64,000 bases of DNA from Xiphophorus maculatus (Eukaryota > Chordata > Actinopteri > Cyprinodontiformes > Poeciliidae). Shown here in pieces: positions 44,401-56,400 of this stretch. How positions within the stretch are numbered: the stretch's first letter is position 1; the number at the start of each line of letters is the position of its first letter. Both the position numbers and the translations under genes were made by a program. Under the pieces are notes generated by a model. That model had not been told where the DNA came from. It did not search any database and saw only the letters and a program-made list of their open reading frames with translations. The stretch spans positions 13,481,463 to 13,545,462 of the forward strand of contig NC_036456.1 of NCBI RefSeq assembly GCF_002775205.1. Direction: 5' to 3'.

Positions 44401-47400
44401 TTGTGGTTGGAGCAGCTGTGGTTGTGGTTGGAGCTGCTGTAGATGTCGTTGGAGCTGCTGTGTTTGTGGTTGGAGAAACTGTTGTGGTCGCAGCCGCTGT
44501 GGTTGGAGCTGCTGTGGTTGTGGTTGGTGTCTCTGTTGTTGTGGTTGGAGCTACTGTAGTTGTGGTTGGAGCTGCTGTGGTTGGGGTTGGAGCTGCTGTG
44601 GTTGGGGTTGGTGCAGCTGTTGTGGTTGAAAAAATTGTTGTTGTGGTTGGAGCAGCTGTGGTTGTGGTTGGAGGAGCTGTTGTGGTTGAAGGAATTGTTG
44701 TTGTGGTTGGAGCTGCTGTTCTTGTGGTCGGAGCAGCTGTAGATGTGGTTGGTGCTGCTGTGTTTGTGGTTGGAGAAACTGTTGTGGTGGTTGGAGCTAC
44801 TGTAGTTGTGGTTGGAGCTTCGGTTGTTGTGGTTGGAGCTGCTGTGGTTGTGGTTGGTCCAGCTGTTGTGGTTGAAAGAATTGTTGTTGTTGTTGCTGCA
44901 GCTGTGGTTGTGGTTTGAGCAGTTGTGGTTGTGGTTGGAGCTGCTGTGGTTGTGGTTGGTGCAGCTGTTGTGGTTGAAGTAATTGTTGTTGTGGTTGGAG
45001 CAGCTGTGGTTGTGGATGGAGAAGCTGTGGTTGTTGTTGGAGTTGCTGTTGTTGTCGTCGGAGGTACTGTTGTTGTGGATGGAGAAACTGTTGTTGTCCT
45101 AGGAGTAGATGTGGTTGTGGTTGCAGCTATTGTAGTTGTGGTTGGAGCTTCTGTTGTCGTGGTCGGAGCTGCTGTGGTTGTGGTTGGTGTCTCTGTTGTT
45201 GTGGTTTGAGCTACTGTAGTTGTGGTTGGAGCTTCTGTTGTTGTGGTTGGAGCAGCTGTGGTTGTGGTTGGAGAAGCTGTGGTTGTCGTTGGAGCTGCTG
45301 TGTTTGTGGTTGGAGAAACTGTTGTGGTTGCAGCCGCTGTGGTTGTGGTTGGAGCTGCTGTGGTTGTGGTTGGTGTCTCTGTTGTTGTGGTTGGAGCTAC
45401 TGTAGTTGTGGTTGGAGCTTCTGTGGTTGTGGTTGGAGCAGCTGTGGTTGTGGTTGGAGGAGCTGTTGTGGTTGAAGGAATTGTTGTTGTGGTTGGAGCA
45501 CTTGTGGTTGTGGTTGGAGCCGCTGTGTTTGTCGTCGGAGCTACTGTTGTTGTGGTCAGAGCAGCTGTAGATGTGGTTGGAGCTGCTGTGTTTGTGGTTG
45601 GAGAAACTGTTGTGGTTGCAGCCGCTGTGGTTGTGGTTGGAGCTGCTGTGGTTGTGGTTGGTGTCTCTGTTGTTGTGGTTGGAGCTACTGTAGTTGTGGT
45701 TGGAGCTTCGGTTGTTGTGGTTGGAGCTGCTGTGGTTGTGGTTGGTGCAGCTGTTGTGGTTGAAAGAATTGTTGTTGTGGTTGGAGAAGCTGTGGTTGTG
45801 GTTGGAGAAGCTGTGGTTGTTGTTGGAGTTGCTGTTGTTGTCGTCGGAGGTACTGTTGTTGTGGATGGAGCAACTGTTGTTGTCCTTGGAGTAGATGTGG
45901 TTGTGGTTGCAGCTATTGTAGTTGTGGTTGGTGCCTCTGTTATTGTTGTGGTTGCAGCTACTGTAGTTGTGGTTGGAGCTTCTGTTGTCGTGGTCGGAGC
46001 TGCTGTGGTTGTGGTTGGTGTCTCTGTTGTTGTGGTTTGAGCTACTGTATTTGTGGTTGGAGCAGCTGTGGTTGTGGTCGGAGCTGCTGTGTTTGTGGTT
46101 GATGCAGCTCTTGTGGTTGAAGGAATTGTTGTGGTTGGAGCAGCTGTGGTTGTGGTTGGAGATGCTGTTGTGGTTGAAGGAATTGTTTCTGTGGTTGGAG
46201 CAGCTGTGGTTGTGGTTGGAGCAGCTGTGGTTGTGGTTGGAGATGCTGTTGTGGTTGAAAGAATTGTTGTTGTTGTTGCTGCAGCTGTGGTTGTGGTTTG
46301 AGCAGTTGTGGTTGTGGTTGGAGCTGCTGTGGTTATGGTTGGTGCAGCTGTTGTGGTTGAAGGAATTGTTGTTGTGGTTGGAGCAGCTGTGGTTGTGGTT
46401 GGAGAAGCTGTGGTTGTTGTTGGAGTTGCTGTTGTTGTCGTCGGAGGTACTGTTGTTGTGGATGGAGAAACTGTTGTTGTCCTAGGAGTAGATGTGGTTG
46501 TGGTTGCAGCTATTGTAGTTGTGGTTGGTGCCTCTGTTGTTGTTGTGGTTGCAGCTACTGTAGTTGTGGTTGGAGCTTCTGTTGTCGTGGTCGGAGCTGC
46601 TGTGGTTGTGGTTGGTGTCTCTGTTGTTGTGGTTTGAGCTACTGTAGTTGTGGTTGGAGCTTCTGTTGTTGTGGTTGGAGCAGCTGTGGTTGTGGTTGGA
46701 GAAGCTGTGGTTGTGGTTGGAGAAACTGTTGTGGTTGCAGCCGCTGTGGTTGTGGTTGGAGCTGCTGTGGTTGTGGTTGGTGTCTCTGTTGTTGTGGTTG
46801 GAGCTACTGTAGTTGTGGTTGGAGCTTCTGTGGTTGTGGTTGGAGCTGCTGTGGTTGTCGTCGGAGCTACTGTTGTGGTCGGAGCAGCTGTAGATGTGGT
46901 TGGAGCTGCTGTGTTTGTGGTTGGAGAAACTGTTGTGGTTGCAGCCGCTGTGGTTGTGGTTGGAGCTGCTGTGGTTGTGGTTGGTGTCTCTGTTGTTGTG
47001 GTTGGAGCTACTGTAGTTGTGGTTGGAGCTTCGGTTGTTGTGGTTGGAGCTGCTGTGGTTGTGGTTGGTGCAGCTGTTGTGGTTGAAAGAATTGTTGTTG
47101 TGGTTGGAGAAGCTGTGGTTGTGGTTGGAGAAGCTGTGCTTGTTGTTGGAGTTGCTGTTGTTCTCGTCGGAGGTACTGTTGTTGTGGATGGAGCAAATGT
47201 TGTTGTCCTTGGAGTAGATGTGGTTGTGGTTGCAGCTATTGTAGTTGTGGTTGGAGCTTCTGTTGTCGTGGTCGGAGCTGCTGTATTTGTGGTTGATGCA
47301 GCTCTTGTGGTTGAAGGAATTGTTGTGGTTGGAGCAGCTGTGGTTGTGGTTGGAGATGCTGTTGTGGTTGAAGGAATTGTTGTTGTGGTTGGAGCAGCTG

Positions 47401-50400
47401 TGGTTGTGGTTGGAGAAGCTGTGTTTGTTGGAGTTGCTGTTGTTGTCGTCGGAGGTACTGTTGTTGTGGTTGGTGCCTCTGTTGTTGTTGTTGGAGCAGC
47501 TGTAGTTGTGGTTGGAGAAGCTGTTGTTGTAGTCGGAGCTACTGTTGTTGTGGTCGGAGCTACTGTGGTTGTGGTTGGTGTCTCTGTTGTTGTGGTTTGA
47601 GCTACTGTTGTTGTGGTTGGAGCTGCTGTTGTTGTGGTTGGAGCAGCTGTGGTTGTGGTTGGAGAAGCTGTGGTTGTGGTTGGAGTTACTATTGTTGTTG
47701 TCGGAGCTACTGTTGTGGATGGAGAAACTGTTGTGGTTGGAGTAGCTGTGGTTGTGGTTGCAGCTACTGTTGTTGTGGTTGGTGCCTTTGTTGTTGTTGG
47801 AGCAGCTGTAGTTGTGGTTGGTGATGCTGGTGTTGTTGGAGCAGCTGTGGTTGTGGTTGGGGAAGCTGTTGTTGTAGTCGGAGCTACTGTTGTTGTGGTT
47901 GGTGCCTCTGTTGTTGTTGTTGGAGCAGCTGTAGTTGTGGTTGGAGAAGCTGTTGTTGTAGTCGGAGCTGCTGTGGTTGTGGTTGGTGTCTCTGTTGTTG
48001 TGGTTTGAGCTAATGTAGTTGTGGTTGGAGCTGCTGTTGTTGTGGTTGGAGCAGCTGTGGTTGTGGTTGGAGCAGCTGTGGTTGTGGTTGGAGTTGCTGT
48101 TGTTTTCGTCGGAGCTACTGTTGTTGTGGTTGGTGCCTCTGTTGTTGTTGGAGCAGCTGTAGTTGTGGTTGGAGAAGCTGTTGTTGTAGTCGGAGCTACT
48201 GTTGTTGTGGTCGGAGCTGCTGTGGTTGTGGTTGGTGTCTCTGTTGTTGTGGTTTGAGCTAATGTAGTTGTGGTTGGAGCTGCTGTTGTTGTAGTTGGAG
48301 CAGCTGTGGTTGTGGTTGGAGAAGCTGTGGTTGTGGTTGGAGTTACTATTGTTGACGTCGGAGCTACTGTTGTGGATGGAGAAACTGTTGTGGTTGGAGT
48401 AGCTGTGGTTGTGGTTGCAGCTACTGTTGTTGTGGTTGGTGCCTTTGTTGTTGTTGTTGGAGCAGCTGTAGTTGTGGTTGGTGATGCTGGTGTTGTTGGA
48501 GCAGCTGTGGTTGTGGTTGGAGTTGCTGTTGTTTTCGTCGGAGCTACTGTTGTTGTGGATGGAGAAACTGTTGTTGTGGTTGGAGCTGTTGTGGTTGTGG
48601 TTGGTGCAGCTGTTGTGGTTGAAGGAATTGTTGTTGTGGTTGGAGCAGCTGTGGTTGTGGTTGGAGCAGCTCTTGTTGTTGAAGGAATTGTTGTGGTTGG
48701 AGATGCTGTTGTTGTGGTTGGTGTCTCTGTTGTGGTTGGAGCAACTGTTGTTGTCGTCGGAACTACTGTTTTTGTGGTTGGAGAAACTGTTGTTGTGGTC
48801 GGAGCTTCTGTGGTTTTGGTTGGCGAAACTGTTGTGGTTGCAGCCACTGTGGTTGTGGTTGGAGCTGCTGTCGCTGTGGTTGGAGCCACTGTTGTTGTGG
48901 TTGGAGTTGCTGTTGTCGTCAGAGCTATTGTTGTTGTGGTCGGAGCAGCTGTAGTTGTGGTTGGTGTCTCTGTTGTTGTTGTTGGAGGTACTGTAGTTGT
49001 GGTTGGAGCTTCTGTTGTTGTGGTTGGAGCTGCTGTTTTTGTGGTTGGTGTCTCTGTTGTGGTTGGAGCAACTGTTGTTGTGGTTGGAGTAGCTGTGGCT
49101 GTGGTTGGTGAAGTTGTGGTCGGAGCAGCTGTTGTTGTTGTTAAAGGAACTGTGGTTGTAGTGTGATACGAGCATTAGTAAAGCAGTATGGCATCACTCA
49201 ACATTTCAGTAGTTTTGGTAATGTACAGAATTACATTTTTTATGGATGTTTTTTACTTTGCTTACCATAGTCTCCAACAATAACCGATGACGCTTCCACC
49301 GAGAATTCAGTTATTTTTGGTGCCTCATTGATTAAAACATTTTCGATTGCTTGATTACTAGGAACATCTGTTGCCTGAAATTCGAGGTCCAGCGTGTTGA
49401 TAACTGATCCTCTTCTGCAAATATAGAAAAACAAAAACTCATTCATACAAAAGGCTCATTTAGATGAAGTAAATGTGTTTTTTTTTCTATTTCAGTACCT
49501 GAATGAGATAATAATCATTCCCAAGAATGACCTAAATGCTTCTTTGTAGAGGGGATGAAGCTGCAAAGAAATGATGTGAAATCAATTACTTGCTCTCTGT
49601 TTTGCAATATTATAACTCAGAATTTTAAAGTAGTAAAAACATAAATACACTACTTTTACAGGATAAAACTATACATTATCATGACTCATCTTACTTCAAA
49701 ACATTGAGAGGGTATGTAATTAATACAATCACTTAAAATATTTGAGTGGTAAAAGATCATTGTATTTTCTTATTACAATTTTTTTTTTGGCAATAAAACT
49801 CGGTTTCAAATTTCCCTCATCTTTAAATAATGTTTTAATCCATCTAACAATTGTGTATATTTTCTTTATTCTTGATAAAATAGGGTTCTGTTTCCTATCT
49901 GGATTCTAAAGCAGGATTTTATTGCTACAAGATAATAATACGAGGACTACTGCTATACCATTGTAAGACAGTATAATTTTATCTGATTTAAAAAAAAAAC
50001 ATAGAAAAAATTAGGATATCAAGAGAATAAAACTTACACGATTCCACAAAATTTGGGATCGTTGGCTGAAAGAATCTGAAGACTTGATTTCAAGATTGTT
50101 GGTAAAGGTATCAGTAGGAGACCTAAAGTTCATCCGGCGGAAAACTCTCATCTCATTTGTGCTAACGGTAGTTGCTGCTGTTGTAGAAATTGTTATAGAT
50201 GCAGTTGTTGTTGGAGCAGATGTTGTCGTGGTTGGTGCAGGTGTTGTGGTTGGAGAAGCTGTGGTTGTGGTTGGAGTAGCTGTCGTTGTGGTTGGTGCCT
50301 CTGTTGTGGTCGGAGAAGTTGTGGTTGTTGTTGGTGCAGCTGTTGTTGTTGTTAAAGGAACTGTGGTTGTAGTTTGATACGAGCATTAGTAAAGCAGTAC

Positions 50401-53400
50401 TGCATCACTCAACATTTCAGTAGTTTTGGTAATGTACAGAATTACAATTTTTCATGGATGTTTTTTACTTTGCTTACCTAAGTCTCCAACAAACACCGAT
50501 GACGCTTCCACGGAGAATTCAGTTATGTTTGGTGCCTCATTGATTAAAACATTTCCGATTGCTTGATTACTAGGAACATCTGTTGCTTGAAATTCGAGGT
50601 CCAGCGTGTTGATAACTGATCCTCTTCTGCAAATATAGAAAAACAAAAATTCATTCATACAAAAGGCTAATTTAGAAGACGTAAATGTGTTTTTTTTTCT
50701 ATTTCAGTACCTGAATGAGATAATAATCATTCCCAAGAATGACCTAAATGCTTCTTTGTAGAGGGGATGAAGCTGCAAAGAAATGATGTGAAATCAATTA
50801 CTTGCTCTCTGTTTTACAATATTATAACTCAGAATTTGAAATAGTAAAAACATAAATACACTACTTTTACAGGATAAAACAATACATTATCATGACTCAT
50901 CTTACTTCAAAACATTGAGAAGGTATGTAATTAATACAATCACTTAAAATATTTGAGTGGTAAAAGATCATTGTATTTTCTTAATACAATATATATTTTT
51001 TTGCAATAAAACTCAGTTCCAAATTTCCCTCATCTTTAAATAATGTTTTAATCCATCTAACAATTGTGTATATTTTCTTTATTCTTGATAAAATAGGGTT
51101 CTGTTTCCTATCTGGATTCTAAAGCAGGATTTTATTGCTACAAGATAATAATACGAGGACTACTGCTATACCATTGTAAGACAGTATAATTTTGTCTGAT
51201 TTTTAAAAAAAAACATAGAAAAAATTAGGATATCAAGAGAATAAAACTTACACGATTCCACAAAAGTTGGGATCGTTGGCTGAAAGAATCTGAAGAATTG
51301 ATTTCAAGATTGTTGGTAAAGGTATCACTAGGAGACCTAAAGTTCATCCGGCGGAAAACTCTCATCTCATTTGTGCTAATGGTAGTTGCTACTGTTGTAG
51401 AAATTGTTATAGATGCAGTTGTTGTTGGAGCAGATGTTGTCGTGGTTGGTGCAGGTGTTGTGGTTGGAGAAGCTGTGGTTGTGGTTGGAGCAGCTGTTGT
51501 TGTTGGAGCCGCTGTGGTTGAAGATGGACTAACTGTGGATGTGGTTGGAGCTGTTGTGGTTGTGGTTTTAGCCGTTGTGGTTGGAGTAGCTGTTGTTGTG
51601 GTTGGAGCAGCTGTTGTAGTGGTTGGAGCAGCTGTTGTAGTGGTTGGAGCTGTTGTGGATGTGGTTGTAGCCGCTGTTGTTGTGGTTTTAGCTGCTGTTG
51701 TGGTTTGAGCAGCTGTGGTCGTGGTTGGAGAAGCTCTGGTTGTGGTTGGTGCTGCTGTGGTTGTAGATGATGCAGCTGTGGTTGTGGTTGGCACAGCTGT
51801 AGTTGTGGTTGGAGAAGCTGTGGTTGTGGTTGTAGTTGGAGCAACTGTAGTTGTGGTTGGAGGTGCTGTGGTTGTAGTTCGAGGAACTGTGGTTGTGGTT
51901 GGATCAGATGTGGTTGTAGTTGATGCAGCTGTGCTTGTGGTTGGAGCCGCTTTGGTTGTGGTTGGGGCCACTGTGGTTGTGGTTGGAGCAACTGTTGTGG
52001 TTGGAGCAGCTGTTGTAGTGGTTGGAACTGTTGTGGTTGTAGCCGCTGTTGTTGTGGTTTTAGCTGCTGTTGTGGTTGTAGCAACAGTGATTGTGGTTGG
52101 AGCAGATGTTGTCGTGGTTGGAGAAGCTGTGGTTGTGGTTGGTGCTGCTGTGGTTGTGGTTGGAGCCGCTGTGGTTGTGGTTGGAGTAGCTGTGGTTGTG
52201 GTTGGAGCAGCTGTGGTTGTGGTTGGAGCTGCTGTGGTTGTGGTTGGTGCAGCTGTTGTGGTTGAAGGAATTGTTGTTGTGGTTGGAGCAGCTGTGGTTG
52301 TGGTTGGAGAAGCTGTGGTTGTTGTTGGAGTTGCTGTTGTTGTCGTCGGAGGTACTGTTGTTGTGGATGGAGAAACTATTGTTGTCCTTGGAGTAGATGT
52401 GGTTGTGGTTGCAGCTATTGTAGTTGTGGTTGGAGCTTCTGTTGTCGTGGTCGGAGCTGCTGTGGTTGTGGTTGGTGTCTCTGTTGTTGTGGTTTGAGCT
52501 ACTGTAGTTGTGGTTGGAGCTTCTGTTGTGGTTGGAGCAGCTGTGTTTGTGGTTGGAGAAACTGTTGTGGTTGCAGCAGCTGTGGTTGTGGTTGGAGCTG
52601 CTGTGGTTGTGGTTGGTGTCTCTGTTGTTGTGGTTGGAGCTACTGTAGTTGTGGTTGGAGCTTCTGTTGTTGTGGTTGGAGCTGCTGTGGTTGGGGTTGG
52701 AGCTGCTGTGGTTGGGGTTGGTGTCTCTGTTGTTGTGGTTGAAAGAATTGTTGTTGTGGTTGGAGCAGCTGTGGTTGTGGTTGGAGGAGCTCTTGTGGTT
52801 GAAGGAATTGTTGTTGTGGTTGGAGCACCTGTGGTTGTGGTTGGAGCTGCTGTGTTTGTCGTCGGAGCTACTGTTGTTGTGGTCGGAGCAGCTGTAGATG
52901 TGGTTGGAGCTGCTGTGTTTGTGGTTGGAGAAACTGTTGTGGTTGCAGCCGCTGTGGTTGTGGTTGGAGCTGTTGTGGTTGTGGTTGGTGTTTCTGTTGT
53001 TGTGGTTGGAGCTACTGTAGTTGTGGTTGGAGCTGCTGTGGTTGTGGTTGGTGCAGCTGTTGTGGTTGAAGGAATTGTTGTTGTGGTTGGAGCAGCTGTG
53101 GTTGTGGTTGGAGAAGCTGTGGTTGTTGTTGGAGTTGCTGTTGTTGTTGTCGGTGGTACTGTTGTTGTGGATGGAGCAACTGTTGTTGTCCTTGGTGAAG
53201 ATGTGGTTGTGGTTGCAGCTATTGTAGTTGTGGTTGGAGCTGCTGTGGTTGTGGTTGGAGCTGCTGTGGTTGGGGTTGGTGCAGCTGTTGTGGTTGAAAG
53301 AATTCTTGTTGTGGTTGGAGCAGCTGTGGTTGTGGTTGGAGAAACTGTTGTGGTTGCAGCCGCTGTGGTTGTGGTTGGAGCTGCTGTAGATGTGGTTGGA

Positions 53401-56400
53401 GAAACTGTTGTGGTTGCAGCCGCTGTGGTTGTGGTTGGAGCTGCTGTGGTTGTTGTTGGTGTCTCTGTTGTTGTGGTTGGAGCTACTGTAGTTGTGGTTG
53501 GAGCTTCGGTTGTTGTGGTTGGAGCTGCTGTGGTTGTGGTTGGTGCAGCTGTTGTGGTTGAAGGAATTGTTGTTGTGGTTGGAGCAGCTGTGGTTGTGGT
53601 TGGAGAAGCTGTGGTTGTTGTTGGAGTTGCTGTTGTTGTCGTCGGTGGTACTGTTGTTGTGGATGGAGCAACTGTTGTTGTCCTTGGAGTAGATGTGGTT
53701 GTGGTTGCAGCTATTGTAGTTGTGGTTGGAGCTTCTGTTGTCGTGGTTGGAGATGCTGTTGTGGTTGAAGGAATTGTTGTTGTGGTTGGAGAAGCTATGG
53801 TTGTTGTTGGAGTTACTGTTGTTGTCGTCGGAGGTACTGTTGTTGTGGATGGAGCAACTGTTGTTGTCCTTGGAGTAGCTGTGGTTGTGGTTGAAACTAT
53901 TGTAGTTGTGGTTGGTGCCTCTGTTGTTGTTGTTGGAGCAGCTGTAGTTGTGGTTGGAGATGCTGTTGTTATAGTCGGAGCTACTGTTGTTGTGGCCGGA
54001 GCTGCTGTGTTTGTGGTTGATGCAGCTCTTGTGGTTGAAGGAATTGTTGTGGTTGGAGCAGCTGTGGTTGTGGTTGGAGATGCTGTTGTGGTTGAAGGAA
54101 TTGTTGTTGTGGTTGGAGCAGCTGTGGTTGTGGTTGGAGAAGCTGTGGTTGTTGTTGGAGTTGCTATTGTTGCCGTCGGAGGTACTGTTGTTGTGGATGG
54201 AGCAACTGTTGTTGTCCTTGGAGTAGCTGTGGTTGTGGTTGCAGTTATTGTAGTTGTGGTTGGTGCCTCTGTTGTTGTTGTTTGAGCAGTTGTAGTTGTG
54301 GTTGGAGAAGCTGTGGTTGTGGTTGGAGTTACTGTTGTTGTGGTTGGAGCAGCTGTGGTTGTGGTTGGAGTAACTGTTGTTGTCATCGGAGCTACTGTTG
54401 TGGATGGAGAAACTGTTGTGGTTGGAGATGCTGTTGTTGTAGTCGGAGCTGCTGTGGTTGTGGTTGGTGTCTCTGTTGTTGTGGTTTGAGCTACTGTAGT
54501 TGTGGTTGGAGCTTCTGTTGTGGTTGGAGCAGCTGTGGTTGTGGTTGGAGAAGCTGTGGTTGTCGTTGGAGTTGCTGTGTTTGTGGTTGCAGAAACTGTT
54601 GTGGTTGCAGCAGCTGTGGTTGTGGTTGGAGAAGCTGTGGTTGTTGTTGGAGTTGCTGTTGTTGTCGTCGGTGGTACTGTTGTTGTGGATGGAGCAACTG
54701 TTGTTGTCCTTGGAGTAGCTGTGGTTGTGGTTGAAGCTATTGTAGTTGTGGTTGGTGCCTCTGTTGTTGTTGTTGGAGCAGCTGTAGTTGTGGTTGGTGT
54801 CTCTGTTGTTGTGGTTTGAGCTACTGTAGTTGTGGTTGGAGCTTCTGTTGTTGTGGTTTTAGCAGCTGTGGTTGTGGTCGGAGCTGCTGTGTTTGTGGTT
54901 GATGCAGCTCTTGTGGTTGAAGGAATTGTTGTGGTTGGAGCAGCTGTGGTTGTGGTTGATGCAGCTCTTGTGGTTGAAGGAATTGTTGTGGTTGGAGAAG
55001 CTGTGGTTGTTGTTGGAGTTGCTGTTGTTGCCGTCGGAGGTACTGTTGTTGTGGATGGAGCAACTGTTGTTGTCCTTGGAGTAGCTGTGGTTGTGGTTGA
55101 AGCTATTGTAGTTGTGGTTGGTGCCTCTGTTGTTGTTGTTGGAGCAGCTGTAGTTGTGGTTGGAGATGCTGTTGTTATAGTCGGAGCTACTGTTGTTGTG
55201 GCCGGAGCTGCTGTGTTTGTGGTTGATGCAGCTCTTGTGGTTGAAGGAATTGTTGTGGTTGGAGCAGCTGTGGTTGTGGTTGGAGATGCTGTTGTGGTTG
55301 AAGGAATTGTTGTTGTGGTTGGAGCAGCTGTGGTTGTGGTTGGAGAAGCTGTGGTTGTTGTTGGAGTTGCTGTTGTTGCCGTCGGAGGTACTGTTGTTGT
55401 GGATGGAGCAACTGTTGTTGTCCTTGGAGTAGCTGTGGTTGTGGTTGCAGTTATTGTAGTTGTGGTTGGTGCCTCTGTTGTTGTTGTTTGAGCAGTTGTA
55501 GTTGTGGTTGGAGAAGCTGTGGTTGTGGTTGGAGTTACTGTTGTTGTGGTTGGAGCAGCTGTGGTTGTGGTTGGAGTAACTGTTGTTGTCATCGGAGCTA
55601 CTGTTGTGGATGGAGAAACTGTTGTGGTTGGAGATGCTGTTGTTGTAGTCGGAGCTGCTGTGGTTGTGGTTGGTGTCTCTGTTGTTGTGGTTTGAGCTAC
55701 TGTAGTTGTGGTTGGAGCTTCTGTTGTGGTTGGAGCAGCTGTGGTTGTGGTTGGAGAAGCTGTGGTTGTCGTTGGAGTTGCTGTGTTTGTGGTTGCAGAA
55801 ACTGTTGTGGTTGCAGCAGCTGTGGTTGTGGTTGGAGAAGCTGTGGTTGTTGTTGGAGTTGCTGTTGTTGTCGTCGGTGGTACTGTTGTTGTGGTTTTAG
55901 CAGCTGTGGTTGTGGTCGGAGCTGCTGTGTTTGTGGTTGATGCAGCTCTTGTGGTTGAAGGAATTGTTGTGGTTGGAGCAGCTGTGGTTGTGGTTGATGC
56001 AGCTCTTGTGGTTGAAGGAATTGTTGTGGTTGGAGAAGCTGTGGTTGTTGTTGGAGTTGCTGTTGTTGCCGTCGGAGGTACTGTTGTTGTGGATGGAGCA
56101 ACTGTTGTTGTCCTTGGAGTAGCTGTGGTTGTGGTTGAAGCTATTGTAGTTGTGGTTGGTGCCTCTGTTGTTGTTGTTGGAGCAGCTGTAGTTGTGGTTG
56201 GAGATGCTGTTGTTATAGTCGGAGCTACTGTTGTTGTGGCCGGAGCTGCTGTGTTTGTGGTTGATGCAGCTCTTGTGGTTGAAGGAATTGTTGTGGTTGG
56301 AGCAGCTGTGGTTGTGGTTGGAGATGCTGTTGTGGTTGAAGGAATTGTTGTTGTGGTTGGAGCAGCTGTGGTTGTGGTTGGAGAAGCTGTGGTTGTTGTT

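Larger units (their letters stand above)
49140..51310. repeat. About 9.17-kb-spaced segmental duplication in gene R (second copy about 58311-60480)
   Basis: The linker with SEA exons, short-stalk exon, second SEA pair and introns occurs at about 49140-51310 and again at about 58311-60480, offset 9,167-9,172 bp. Introns are nearly identical, including the CATAGAAAAAATTAGGATAT and TTGATAAAATAGGG stretches, with small indels in poly-T and AT runs. Confidence 0.87.

Noticed and set aside
46482-49175. Minus-strand frame of about 900 codons rich in Ser, Asn, His and Cys, and others rich in Gln/Leu/Pro
   Set aside because: These are alternative frames of the same repeat. They end outside the SEA frame and cannot be spliced in phase to the 62- and 149-nt exons.
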